Shown here in pieces: positions 26,077-35,375 of a stretch of 64,000 bases of DNA. The translations under genes were made by a program, and so were the position numbers. The number at the start of each line of letters is the position of its first letter. The stretch's first letter is position 1. Location of the stretch: assembly GCA_910575835.1 (NCBI GenBank), contig CAJTGB010000024.1, forward strand, positions 1 through 64,000, given 5' to 3'. Source of the DNA: Lachnospiraceae bacterium. GTDB taxonomy: Bacteria > Bacillota > Clostridia > Lachnospirales > Lachnospiraceae. A model generated the notes under the pieces. It was not told the DNA's origin, did not search any database, and worked only from the letters and a program-made list of their open reading frames with translations.

Positions 26077-28368
26077 ATGGCAATAATATTTCACGAAAAG
26101 ACAAACACATTTCATCTGACGAACAAGGACGTAAGTTATCTGATTAGAATCATGGAAAACGGGCAGTTAGAGAATCTGTATTACGGAAAGGCGCTGAAGG
26201 ACAGGGAAGATTATTCCTATATGCATGAAGAGGAGCCTCGCTCCCAGATGTCTATAAGCATGCCGGAACCAAGCACTCTGTCCATGCATTATACCAGACA
26301 GGAATATCCTGTATACGGAACAGGCGATTACCGAAGCCCGGCATTCTCCGTTCTGCAGGAAAACGGGAGCCGGATCACGAACTATGTCTACGCTTCCCAC
26401 AATATATTTGCAGGCAAGAAGAGCTTAGAACCGCTTCCGTCTACCTATGTAGAGAGCGACGATGAGGCAGCCACCCTGGAGATCACACTGCACGACCAGG
26501 TAACAGACACGGATCTTACTCTCTCCTATACGCTCTACGAGAACTATCCGGTCATCACCAGAAATGCCCGCTTCTTACAGAAAGGCTCCGAGAAGCTCGT
26601 TCTGGAACGCGCCTTAAGCGCCAGCGTAGAATTTATCGATATGGATTATGAGCTGGTGCATCTTTCCGGGGGATGGGCCAGAGAGCGTTATGTGAAGACC
26701 CGTAAGCTTGAAACAGGTATTCAGGGAATCCAGGGCTTAAACGGAACCTGCTGCGGTGCGGAGTTCAATCCGTTCCTTGCCCTTAAACGCCCCGATGCTA
26801 CAGAGTTCCAGGGCGAGGTCTATGGCTTCAGCTTCGTATACAGCGGCAATTTCCTCGCACAGGCCGAGGTTACTACCTTCGATATGACAAGAATTCTTAT
26901 GGGTATCAACCCTGAAGGCTTTGCCTGGGAATTAAAGCAGGGCGAATCATTCCAGACGCCGGAAGTAGTAATGGTATACAGTGATCAAGGTCTGAACAGA
27001 ATGAGCCAGGTATATCACAGGCTGTACCGCACACGTCTGATGCGCGGCAAATGGAGAGATCAGGCTCGTCCGATCCTTCTCAACAACTGGGAGGCAACTT
27101 ATTTTGATTTCACTGAGGAGAAGATCCTTAATATTGCCAAAAAGGCAAAGGAAGTCGGCGTAGAGCTGTTCGTTCTGGACGACGGATGGTTCGGCGCGCG
27201 CAACGACGACTACAGAGGCTTGGGCGACTGGTATGTGAACCTCGAAAAATTACCTGACGGTATCTCAGGCCTGTCACAGAAGGTAGAAGAGCTTGGACTG
27301 AAGTTCGGCCTCTGGGTAGAGCTTGAGATGGTGAATAAAGACAGCGATCTGTACCGGGCGCATCCCGACTGGCTGATCGGTGTTCCAGACAGATTCGAGA
27401 GCCATGCGCGCCATCAGCATGTACTTGATTTCTCCAGAAAAGAGGTTGTCGACTACATCCATGAGATGATCTCGAAGGTGATCCGCGAATCATCCATCTC
27501 CTATATCAAGTGGGATATGAACCGGTATATGACAGAACCATACAGCCGAGGCGCGGCGCCTTCTGAGCAGGGCATGGTTATGCACAGGTACATTCTGGGC
27601 GTATACGACCTGTATACAAGACTTACGACCGAATTCCCGGATATCCTGTTCGAATCCTGTGCAAGCGGCGGGGCAAGATTTGACCCGGGCATGCTGTATT
27701 TTGCTCCTCAGACCTGGTCAAGCGATGACACGGACGCAAATGAGCGGACGAAGATCCAGTACGGTACTTCTATGGTATATCCGATCGTCAGCATGGGATC
27801 TCACGTTTCCGCAGTACCGAACCATCAGCTCCACAGGACGACGTCCTTAGCTACCCGCGCAAATGTAGCTTACTTCGGCACCTTCGGCTATGAACTTGAC
27901 CTGAACCTGTTGGCTGATAACGAGATCGAACAGGTAAAAGAGCAGATCCGCTTCATGAAGGAATACCGCGAACTGATCCAGGTGGACGGCGACTTCTACC
28001 GTCTGTTAAGCCCGTTTGCCGGCAACGATACCGCATGGATGGTCGTTTCCCAGGACAAGCAGACCGCAGTTGCCGGATATTATCAACGTCTGAACCGGGT
28101 AAATGCTTCCTGGTACCGTCTGAAGCTTAAGGGACTGTGCGAGGATACCCTGTATGAAGTCAGCTATGATACCACGCCTGACACTCCGATCAATCCTGAG
28201 TTGGAAGCAGCTTACGGAATCAGAGCGGATAACAACCCAAGGAAGACCTATCAGGCATACGGAACAGAGCTTATGTATGCCGGAATCCCGATCGACAGGG
28301 ATATGCTGAAAAGAAAGAGCATGGATTTTGCTTCGTTGATCTTTGAGATCAAAAAAGTTAATGAATAG
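26077..28368 (+). CDS. Alpha-galactosidase, glycoside hydrolase family 36
   Basis: 763 aa from ATG 26077, behind TCAGGAGG; the frame is open further upstream but has no site there. N-terminal beta-sandwich (about 1-320), then the catalytic barrel. FVLDDGWFG (about 366-374) binds substrate, KWDMNR has nucleophile D480, and WSSDDTDA contains the acid/base aspartate near 550. CASGGARFD is also conserved. It has no signal peptide, so it works in the cytoplasm on imported alpha-galactosides such as raffinose or melibiose. Followed 32 bp later by a GH4 gene. Confidence 0.95.
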   Translation: MAIIFHEKTNTFHLTNKDVSYLIRIMENGQLENLYYGKALKDREDYSYMHEEEPRSQMSISMPEPSTLSMHYTRQEYPVYGTGDYRSPAFSVLQENGSRITNYVYASHNIFAGKKSLEPLPSTYVESDDEAATLEITLHDQVTDTDLTLSYTLYENYPVITRNARFLQKGSEKLVLERALSASVEFIDMDYELVHLSGGWARERYVKTRKLETGIQGIQGLNGTCCGAEFNPFLALKRPDATEFQGEVYGFSFVYSGNFLAQAEVTTFDMTRILMGINPEGFAWELKQGESFQTPEVVMVYSDQGLNRMSQVYHRLYRTRLMRGKWRDQARPILLNNWEATYFDFTEEKILNIAKKAKEVGVELFVLDDGWFGARNDDYRGLGDWYVNLEKLPDGISGLSQKVEELGLKFGLWVELEMVNKDSDLYRAHPDWLIGVPDRFESHARHQHVLDFSRKEVVDYIHEMISKVIRESSISYIKWDMNRYMTEPYSRGAAPSEQGMVMHRYILGVYDLYTRLTTEFPDILFESCASGGARFDPGMLYFAPQTWSSDDTDANERTKIQYGTSMVYPIVSMGSHVSAVPNHQLHRTTSLATRANVAYFGTFGYELDLNLLADNEIEQVKEQIRFMKEYRELIQVDGDFYRLLSPFAGNDTAWMVVSQDKQTAVAGYYQRLNRVNASWYRLKLKGLCEDTLYEVSYDTTPDTPINPELEAAYGIRADNNPRKTYQAYGTELMYAGIPIDRDMLKRKSMDFASLIFEIKKVNE

Positions 28369-28399
28369 ATATTTTTTATACTAAGGGAGGTAATGAACT

Positions 28400-29725
28400 A
28401 TGGCAAAAATTACGTTTATGGGAGCCGGAAGCACTGTATTTGCACGGAACGTACTGGGAGATTGTATGTGTACTCCGGCGCTGTGCGACAGCGAGATCGC
28501 GCTGTATGATATTGACGCACAACGTCTGGAGGATTCACAGATCATTCTGAACACCATCAACCACAATGTCAATCAGGACAGGGCATGCATCAAGTCTTAT
28601 CTGGGTGTGGAGAACCGCAAGGCTGCATTGAAGGACGCGGATTTCGTGGTGAACGCCATCCAGGTAGGAGGCTACGACCCCTGCACGATCGCTGATTTCG
28701 AGATTCCGAAAAAATACGGTCTGAGACAGACCATCGCTGATACCCTTGGAATCGGCGGCATTATGCGTGCGCTGCGTACGATCCCTGTTCTGGAGGAGTT
28801 CGCGAGAGACATCGAAGAAGTGTGCCCGAACGCGTTATTCATGAATTACTCTAATCCTATGGCGATGCTGACAGGGTATCTGCAGAGATTTACGAAGGTT
28901 AAGACCATCGGTCTATGCCACAGCGTACAGGTCTGCTCTAAGACCCTGCTTGAAGAGCTCAATATGGCGGACAAGCTTGAAGGCAGAACCGAACTGATCG
29001 CCGGAATTAACCATATGGGATGGCTGTTAGATATCCGCGACAAGGACGGCAACGACTTATATCCGGAGATCAGGAAACGCGCTGAGGCGAAGAACACTTC
29101 CGGCGAGAAGCATACGGATATGGTCCGTCTGGAATACATCCGCGATCTTGGATATTACTGCACGGAATCCAGCGAACACAACGCAGAGTATAATCCGTTC
29201 TATATTAAGTCCAGATATCCTGAGCTGATCGATGAATTCAACATTCCTCTGGATGAATATCCGAGACGCTGTATCGAACAGATCGAGAAATGGAACAAGG
29301 AAAAAGCGGATATCCTCAATGACGGGAAGATCACCCATGAGAGAAGCCACGAGTATGCATCCTATATCATGGAGGCTGTTGTGACGGATCAGCCGTATAA
29401 GATCGGCGGGAACGTGATCAACAACGGATTTATCGAGAACCTTCCGGCAGACGCCTGTGTGGAAGTACCGTGCTATGTCGACAAGGCGGGCGTACATCCG
29501 ACGACGGTCGGCAAGCTTCCGACACAGTTAGCCGCAATGAATTCTTCCAATATCAGCGCGCAGCTTCTGGCTATCGAAGCTGCCGTGACAAAAGACCGGA
29601 AGAAGATCTACCAGGCAGCCATGATGGATCCGCACACCGCTGCAGAGCTGAGCATCAAGGATATTAAGGCTATGTGCGACGAACTGATCGAGGCACATGG
29701 AGATTATATGAAGGCTTACAGATAA
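28400..29725 (+). CDS. Family 4 glycoside hydrolase (alpha-galactosidase/alpha-glucosidase, MelA-like)
   Basis: 441 aa. An NAD- and metal-dependent glycosidase acting by oxidation and elimination. ITFMGAGSTVFARN (about 4-17) is the dinucleotide loop; NYSNPMAM (about 149-156), GLCHSVQ (about 170-176) with the metal-binding Cys/His, and GINHMGW (about 199-205) are the family signatures. Cytoplasmic. Paired with GH36, so alpha-galactosides are favoured over alpha-glucosides, but GH4 specificity is not decided by these motifs. Starts behind AAGGGAGG. Confidence 0.92.
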   Translation: MAKITFMGAGSTVFARNVLGDCMCTPALCDSEIALYDIDAQRLEDSQIILNTINHNVNQDRACIKSYLGVENRKAALKDADFVVNAIQVGGYDPCTIADFEIPKKYGLRQTIADTLGIGGIMRALRTIPVLEEFARDIEEVCPNALFMNYSNPMAMLTGYLQRFTKVKTIGLCHSVQVCSKTLLEELNMADKLEGRTELIAGINHMGWLLDIRDKDGNDLYPEIRKRAEAKNTSGEKHTDMVRLEYIRDLGYYCTESSEHNAEYNPFYIKSRYPELIDEFNIPLDEYPRRCIEQIEKWNKEKADILNDGKITHERSHEYASYIMEAVVTDQPYKIGGNVINNGFIENLPADACVEVPCYVDKAGVHPTTVGKLPTQLAAMNSSNISAQLLAIEAAVTKDRKKIYQAAMMDPHTAAELSIKDIKAMCDELIEAHGDYMKAYR

Positions 29726-29745
29726 TAGTGAAATATATCCTTACG

Positions 29746-29785
29746 GACACCGCCTATTCTGTTGACAGACAGGATAGGCGGTGTC
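29746..29785. terminator. Terminator between GH4 and XRE genes
   Basis: GACACCGCCTAT (29746-29757) pairs exactly with ATAGGCGGTGTC (29774-29785), between convergent genes. Confidence 0.75.
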
Positions 29786-29800
29786 ATTAATTGCCATCCC

Positions 29801-30007
29801 TTAAAAATAAAACAAATCTTCAAATTTCTTATCCAGCGCAATACACAGGATCAGTGCTAACTTCGCTGTCGGATTAAATACTCCTGTCTCAATAGAGCAG
29901 ATCGTCTGACGGGAGACGCCTACCAGCTTGGCGAGCTCACTCTGCGATAATTTTTTCTCCTGTCTTGCCTGCTTCAGATTATTCCTTAATATCAGTTCCG
30001 TATCCAT
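29801..30007 (-). CDS. XRE family HTH regulator
   Basis: 68 aa from ATG 30007. Nearly the whole protein is a Cro/CI-type helix-turn-helix: LSQSELAKLVGVSRQTICSIE at residues about 20-40, then the common NPTAKLALILCIALDKKFEDLF tail. The longer open frame upstream overlaps the neighbouring membrane protein and is rejected. The start codon lies 10 bp after the stop of the membrane protein gene with only a weak ribosome site, suggesting coupled translation. Probably represses its own operon through two 18-bp operators. Confidence 0.9.
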   Translation of the reverse strand: MDTELILRNNLKQARQEKKLSQSELAKLVGVSRQTICSIETGVFNPTAKLALILCIALDKKFEDLFYF

Positions 30008-30017
30008 ACAATCACCG

Positions 30018-30335
30018 TCAGAATATTTCTGCCAAATAACCGGCAAATAATCCAACCGCCAATCCGACCCACATGAGCCCCAGGCCCAAATCACTTCTCT
30101 TCTTGAGCTTCGCCCACTTATAAAGCCATTGACCGCCGATCGTAAAACAGTATACCGCATACACGTCATAGTATGAAACACCTGCAATTATCTTCGCGAT
30201 CATTGTGAAAGCGCAGGCCGCGAATCCTACCACAAATCCTGCCCTGCATCCCTTGTTCAAGATCTCCTCTTCCATCTCGTCCAGTTGATTAGGCTTCTTA
30301 TCCTGTACTCTGCGCAATACCTCGTCTCTATCCAT
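30018..30335 (-). CDS. Small membrane protein paired with XRE regulator (DUF6442-like)
   Basis: 105 aa. Acidic N-terminus (DEVLRRVQDKKPNQLDEMEEEIL), then three probable membrane helices (about 32-50, 53-72, 84-103). It resembles small Firmicutes proteins annotated as DUF6442, often encoded just before an XRE regulator of this size. Function unknown. It is the first gene of a two-gene autoregulated operon. Confidence 0.7.
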   Translation of the reverse strand: MDRDEVLRRVQDKKPNQLDEMEEEILNKGCRAGFVVGFAACAFTMIAKIIAGVSYYDVYAVYCFTIGGQWLYKWAKLKKRSDLGLGLMWVGLAVGLFAGYLAEIF

Positions 30336-30358
30336 ACCAACACCTCACAATTTAATGA

Positions 30359-30410
30359 TGTCAAGTTTTCTTGTCACTTTTATTATACATGTGTCAAGTT
30401 TTCTTGTCAA
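30359..30410 (-). promoter_or_regulatory. Promoter with two operator copies for the XRE operon
   Basis: Minus strand: TTGACA (30410-30405), 17-bp spacer, TATAAT (30387-30382). Two identical 18-bp imperfect palindromes, TGACAAGAAAACTTGACA, lie at 30409-30392 (over the -35 box and spacer) and 30376-30359 (just after the -10 box). Their placement fits repression by the encoded XRE protein. Confidence 0.75.
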
Positions 30411-30498
30411 CATTTTTATATTAATTGTTATGGATCACTGAAACGACTCCATCCGTTTTGATACATTCGCTTTCCGATAATGGAATCGCCTGTATACT

Positions 30499-32196
30499 CT
30501 AATCTCCAATGAGTACGTTCTTTCCGCAAAAGGCAAATCCATATCTGCGTATACGCTCCCTTGCGATTCCCTTTGCGCCCAGAACTGCTTCATAGCCCTT
30601 ATCTTCAATCTGCTCCAATGCTGCTTTTACCGTATCTGTAAGCTCTTTCTCCTTCCTTGGCTGAAGCACCTTGAACTCCAGAATGAGCGCATCATCCTCC
30701 TGCCGCTTCGGCTCCAACATTACATCATATCGTCCAAAGCCGCTCTCTCTGTTTGAGGTAATCGTATAACGTTCAGCCAGCTCAACCATCAGCCCCAGCA
30801 CAAAACCATGGTAGAATCTCTCCGGTTCCTTTTTAGACGGATTCTTACCTGTGTCAAAATAGCTGAACATGGTTTGCGTTATTCTGTTCATATAATCATT
30901 CATCGCATCCACATCACCTGCCAGAAGCGCTTGAATGAAGTCATTGTAATCGGACCGGTTCTTTGCAAACCATCCGTGTATCACCCCGCCGAACATCATC
31001 CTGACCTCAAGATTCGTAATAGCCAGCTCGCAATTAAGCGCATTGATGCCCGGATCATTTTTGCCATATTCTTCATACTTGATTACCTTTAGATAACCGC
31101 TGGCAAGCAAAAGACTCCATATAGCCGCCTCATCTGCCTCTAGCATATTGTAGACAATCTGTTCGTCAACAGGCGTTATCAGATGTTCCCCTGAAAGAAG
31201 CCTTTCAAACGACTGCTTGATATTTTTACTGCCCTCCCGGATCAATTTGCCGACCAACCGATTGGAACTTGTGTTTGCCCAGTATGTGCGCAGCTTTCCC
31301 TTACTCAGAAAATTAATCACAGACCAGGGATTGTAAATGTCCGTCACTTTTCCAAATGTAAAACCATCATACCATCTTTTTACATCTTCTTTTTCATCCG
31401 ACATCCCAAACGCATCCAATGCATCAAATACTTCTTTTTCCGTAAAGCCAAATGCATCCTCATACTTTTCGGTAGTGGTAGTAATTACTTCCAGATTATT
31501 TAAGTCCGAAAAGACAGACTCTTTGCTTACCCTTGTAATTCCTGTCATAACTGCCCGCTCAAGATATGGATTTGTCTTAAACGAAGAATTAAACAGACTT
31601 CTGGTAAATGACGCCAGCTCATCCCAGAATCCATTCACATATGCCTCCTGCATAGGCGTGTCGTACTCATCCAGAAGGATAATCACCTTCTTTCCGTAAT
31701 ACCGAGAAAGAAAATCAGACATTTTATGAACTGCCCACGATGCCGCCTCCTCCTTCATATCACTGGTCACGCTTCTAAAATACGTCTTCTCATTCTCCGT
31801 CAGCAATTCCCCGTTAAGCAGAAATGTATTTTTATTATATAAATCTTCTAAAATCCGATTAATCGAATACTTTGTCCCCTCATAATTCGGCTCTTTCACA
31901 TTCGCAAAGGACAAACTGATAACCGGGTATGTTCCCTGAATCTTCCGATATTCTTCATCGTCCCATATAGACAGCCCCTCAAATAAATCGTCCCGTTTAG
32001 CATATTCCACAGAAAAGAATTTCTCTAACATACTCATATTCAGAGTTTTTCCAAATCTTCTTGGACGGGTAATTAAGGTTACAGAATCTCCGCTTTCCCA
32101 CCATTCTTTGATAAATTTTGTTTTATCCACATAAAAATATCTTTTTGTTATCAACTGCTCAAAATCCTGATGCCCTATACTGACTGCGCAAGACAT
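30499..32196 (-). CDS. AAA-ATPase-like protein with C-terminal PD-(D/E)XK nuclease-type domain
   Basis: 565 aa. The N-terminal AAA-ATPase_like domain (about 8-290) has FVDKTKFIKEWW, RPRRFGKTLNMSML (Walker A, about 41-54) and VIILLDEYDTPM (Walker B, about 170-181). The C-terminal domain (about 490-545) has GRYDVMLEP and ALILEFKVLQ, a D...ExK nuclease-like site. Members occur in many copies in Lachnospiraceae and Bacteroidetes; role unknown. ATG 32196 follows GAGGAAG. It stands alone between the XRE pair and the glycerol operon. Confidence 0.85.
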   Translation of the reverse strand: MSCAVSIGHQDFEQLITKRYFYVDKTKFIKEWWESGDSVTLITRPRRFGKTLNMSMLEKFFSVEYAKRDDLFEGLSIWDDEEYRKIQGTYPVISLSFANVKEPNYEGTKYSINRILEDLYNKNTFLLNGELLTENEKTYFRSVTSDMKEEAASWAVHKMSDFLSRYYGKKVIILLDEYDTPMQEAYVNGFWDELASFTRSLFNSSFKTNPYLERAVMTGITRVSKESVFSDLNNLEVITTTTEKYEDAFGFTEKEVFDALDAFGMSDEKEDVKRWYDGFTFGKVTDIYNPWSVINFLSKGKLRTYWANTSSNRLVGKLIREGSKNIKQSFERLLSGEHLITPVDEQIVYNMLEADEAAIWSLLLASGYLKVIKYEEYGKNDPGINALNCELAITNLEVRMMFGGVIHGWFAKNRSDYNDFIQALLAGDVDAMNDYMNRITQTMFSYFDTGKNPSKKEPERFYHGFVLGLMVELAERYTITSNRESGFGRYDVMLEPKRQEDDALILEFKVLQPRKEKELTDTVKAALEQIEDKGYEAVLGAKGIARERIRRYGFAFCGKNVLIGD

Positions 32197-32302
32197 AAAA
32201 TCACTTCCTCTCTGAAGTATTGCCGTACCTGTTTTTTATTATATCTTCCGGATACAGAAAATACAACTGTACTTTCTATCAATAATAGAGACAGCTTAAA
32301 CG

Positions 32303-32659
32303 TTATCCAATATTCCCCGTCGCCACAATATTCACGCCGCACCCGCATATATCTGGCACGATCACATCATACCTGGCTACCGGAGCCTTGACAGTCTGCT
32401 TCCTGATCACTTCCATGCAGTCCATCAGCAGCTCTTTCGGAACCGGCTGTTCGGAACGGACCGGAAGCAGATGATCTTCTCTCCCTTCTACCTTCACCGT
32501 CGTAGTCAGGATACGGACGGGATGCAGGAATTCCTGACGCCCGTATTCCTCGCCCCTCTTGCATGTATAGCCTTCGATAGAGGTTACACTATCTTCCGTG
32601 CCCTCAACATAAATGCGGCATCCCATCGGACAAACCGTACAAATGATCTCCTTCTTCAC
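32303..32659 (-). CDS. DUF1667 protein, last gene of the glycerol-3-phosphate dehydrogenase operon
   Basis: 118 aa, GTG start at 32659 behind GGAGGC, 2 bp after the GlpB-like stop. Cysteines in CTVCPMGC (about 8-15), at CKRG (about 33) and CGCG (about 107) suggest a metal or iron-sulfur site. The family regularly follows the two flavoproteins above in Clostridia and is likely a small electron-transfer or anchoring part of the complex; this is inferred from context. Confidence 0.85.
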   Translation of the reverse strand: MKKEIICTVCPMGCRIYVEGTEDSVTSIEGYTCKRGEEYGRQEFLHPVRILTTTVKVEGREDHLLPVRSEQPVPKELLMDCMEVIRKQTVKAPVARYDVIVPDICGCGVNIVATGNIG

Positions 32660-32661
32660 AG

Positions 32662-33918
32662 CTATGCCTCCTTCACCACATTGATTATTACATCGTCTGT
32701 TACATCATCCAGCGGAATCTGAATACTGCACATCTCCCCCGGGTTCACTCTGCGCTCCTTCTTCGATGCGATCACACGGTCTTGACATCTCGCCTCGATC
32801 CGCACATCAAGCTCCGGCGCCAGTACACGGAAGAATAGATTCGCTTTCGCTCCCTTCTCTTCGCGCAATCTCTGCGGACACAGATAACGCACATTATTGC
32901 CGGTTACAGACTCCACTTCTCTTCCTTCCCCTTCGAGCTGACCCATAGCGTATAACGCGGCATATTTCCCGGCCTGCAAGCTCTCGGTGGTAACGTTATC
33001 CACAAGATCGTTAACATGGACGACGTTGCCGCAGGCAAATACAGACGGAACAGACGTCTGCATATATTGATTGACTGCCGGTCCGTTTGTGACCGGAGAG
33101 ATCTCTATCTCTGCCTGTCTTGTCAGTTCATTTTCCGGGAGAAGCCCTACCGATAACAGCAGCGTATCACAGGCAATATATTCCTCTGTCTTTGGTATGG
33201 GTTTCTTATTCTCATCTACCTGTGCAACATAGACGCCTTCTACCCTCCTGCTGCCGGCAATACGTGTGATCGTGTGCTTCAACTTAAGCGGGATTCCAAA
33301 ATCATCTAGGCACTGTACTTTGTTTCTGGTAAGGCCTGCAAGGAAGTCCATAATCTCTACGACAGCCAGTACCTTCGCTCCCTCCAGGCTCATTCTCCTT
33401 GCCATGATCATCCCGATATCGCCGGATCCAAGGATGACTACATTCTTTCCCACCATAGCATTCTGGCGGTTCACCAAGCGCTGCGCCGCACCTGCCGTAT
33501 AGATACCAGACGGTCTTGTGCCCGGGATCTGTATATTCGCCCGTGTTCTCTCCCTGCACCCCATTGCCAGGACGATACTCTTTGCTGTAACCCTGGTCAT
33601 GCCGTATTCACTGTTCGCACAGAGAATCTGATTCGATTCAGGAAGAACCTCTAAGACCATGGAATTAAGAAGAACCTCTGCTCCTAACGCCTCCGCTTCT
33701 TCTGCGAACCGTCCCGCATATTCCGGTCCGGTCAGTTCCTTCTTAAAATATGTAAGCCCGAAGCCCGGATGGATGCACTGCTGGAGGATCCCGCCAACAC
33801 TCTCATCCCGTTCAATGAGCAGCACCTTTCCCGCTCCTTCCTTCTTCGCCGCCACTGCCGCGGACAGCCCTGCCGGGCCTGCGCCTATGACCGCAACATC
33901 ACAATTTATCTCATACAT
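32662..33918 (-). CDS. FAD/NAD(P)-binding oxidoreductase, GlpB-like subunit
   Basis: 418 aa. The N-terminal FAD loop is VAVIGAGPAGLSAA (about 8-21), and a second dinucleotide loop is VVILGSGDIG (about 159-168). CIHPGF (about 48) and CGNVVH (about 287-292) are typical of the pyridine-nucleotide-disulfide-like flavoproteins that partner GlpA in Clostridia. It probably passes electrons from glycerol-3-phosphate oxidation to NAD or ferredoxin. Stop and start codons of neighbours are within 15 bp on both sides. Confidence 0.85.
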   Translation of the reverse strand: MYEINCDVAVIGAGPAGLSAAVAAKKEGAGKVLLIERDESVGGILQQCIHPGFGLTYFKKELTGPEYAGRFAEEAEALGAEVLLNSMVLEVLPESNQILCANSEYGMTRVTAKSIVLAMGCRERTRANIQIPGTRPSGIYTAGAAQRLVNRQNAMVGKNVVILGSGDIGMIMARRMSLEGAKVLAVVEIMDFLAGLTRNKVQCLDDFGIPLKLKHTITRIAGSRRVEGVYVAQVDENKKPIPKTEEYIACDTLLLSVGLLPENELTRQAEIEISPVTNGPAVNQYMQTSVPSVFACGNVVHVNDLVDNVTTESLQAGKYAALYAMGQLEGEGREVESVTGNNVRYLCPQRLREEKGAKANLFFRVLAPELDVRIEARCQDRVIASKKERRVNPGEMCSIQIPLDDVTDDVIINVVKEA

Positions 33919-33933
33919 CGTATCTTCTCCCTT

Positions 33934-35373
33934 CTACCTCGTCTTTCCCGTCACCATGTAAGAACCGGTCTCATTCTTATTGACCTGATCTACCGGAATC
34001 TTCCATTCTCTCGCCAGGATCTCGATCACTTTCGGTCCACAGAAACCTCCCTGGCATCTTCCCATTCCGGCTCTGACTCTTCTCTTTACCGCGTCCATGC
34101 TCCTGGCTCCTAACGGTCTGTGGATAGCGTCCATGATCTCCCCCTCGGTGATCGTCTCGCACCGGCAGATGATATTTCCGTATTTGGGATTCTCCTTTAT
34201 AACAGCATCCTGTTCTTCCCGGCTCATCTCATGGAAAATGCGGATTCCCTTCCTTGTATTCTTAAAGTTTTCTTTATACACAAGCCTGCATCCATGTTCC
34301 TTCATAAGCTGCGCCACATAGACTCCCATAGCAGCAGAGAGCGTCAGACCGGTAGAGCGCACGCCCGACAGGTTAATATATCCTTCCAGATCATCCCAGA
34401 TATCTACGTGAAGGCCCTCAGGATTACGGTTCGGACGAAGACCGCTGTACTGGGTTATGGTATCTCCTATTTTGACACCCGGAACCAGCCTTCGCACATC
34501 CTCCACAATGCTTGCAAGCCCGTCGGCTGTAACGGATTTGTCCGTCTTGTTATTCAGGTCTTCTGCAGTCGGACCTACCAGCATATTTCCATGAATGGTA
34601 GGGCACATAAGCTTCCCTTTGGTTACTTTCGTCGGGATCGGAAGCACGATATGCTCAACCTTGCAGGATGTGTTCTTATCCAGGATATAGAACTGACCTC
34701 TTCTTGCAACTACCTTATATTCTGCTTTTCCCACCATTGCAGCGATCTCATCGCAGTAGAGGGCGGCAGCATTGATCACGTACTTTGTCTCTATGGTTCC
34801 TCCGGTGGTTTCAACTGATCTGATCTTCTGATCTTCTGTCTGAATTCCGGTTACTTTTGTATTCAGGAGAAAATGTACTCCATTTTCATTGGCATTCTCA
34901 GCAAGCGCCTGCACATAGATAAACGGATCGATGATGCTTTCCCTTGGTATATACAGACCGCCTCTGACTTCTGGATTCATATTCGGTTCCATCTTAAGAA
35001 TCTGCTCCTTCGTCAGATACTCCACGTCATAGACTCTGTTCCTGAACGCCTTCTCTTTGATGGCCGGAAGCTGTTCGAACTGTTCCTCAGTGATAGCCGG
35101 AAGGATCGCCCCTGTCGCTTTAAACGGAACCTGCAGATCTTCTACCAGCTTCGGAAACATCGGATTCGCCGCAACGACAAGCTGCGACTCCAGCGTTCCC
35201 GGCGAAGCGTCGTATCCTGTGTGAATGATCGCGCTGTTGGACTTCGATGCATCTCCGCCCACATCCTCATTCTTATCCACGACGATCACGTCAACCTCAT
35301 ACTTGGACAATTCTCTGGCGATTGCACATCCCACTGCTCCTGCGCCGATCACTACCACGTCTGTCTTCATCAT
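33934..35373 (-). CDS. glpA: FAD-dependent glycerol-3-phosphate dehydrogenase, GlpA-like, with BFD [2Fe-2S] domain
   Basis: 479 aa. VVVIGAGAVGCAIARELS (about 5-22) binds FAD, and the DAO domain runs to about 370. The C-terminal BFD-like domain has CRC (about 399-401) and CQGGFC (about 433-438), four cysteines for a [2Fe-2S] cluster. It oxidises glycerol-3-phosphate to dihydroxyacetone phosphate after GlpK. Its ribosome-binding site lies inside the 3' end of glpK, and the 2-bp gap indicates coupling. Some annotations call this family L-2-hydroxyglutarate oxidase; glpK next door favours glycerol. Confidence 0.87.
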   Translation of the reverse strand: MMKTDVVVIGAGAVGCAIARELSKYEVDVIVVDKNEDVGGDASKSNSAIIHTGYDASPGTLESQLVVAANPMFPKLVEDLQVPFKATGAILPAITEEQFEQLPAIKEKAFRNRVYDVEYLTKEQILKMEPNMNPEVRGGLYIPRESIIDPFIYVQALAENANENGVHFLLNTKVTGIQTEDQKIRSVETTGGTIETKYVINAAALYCDEIAAMVGKAEYKVVARRGQFYILDKNTSCKVEHIVLPIPTKVTKGKLMCPTIHGNMLVGPTAEDLNNKTDKSVTADGLASIVEDVRRLVPGVKIGDTITQYSGLRPNRNPEGLHVDIWDDLEGYINLSGVRSTGLTLSAAMGVYVAQLMKEHGCRLVYKENFKNTRKGIRIFHEMSREEQDAVIKENPKYGNIICRCETITEGEIMDAIHRPLGARSMDAVKRRVRAGMGRCQGGFCGPKVIEILAREWKIPVDQVNKNETGSYMVTGKTR

Positions 35374-35375
35374 CT

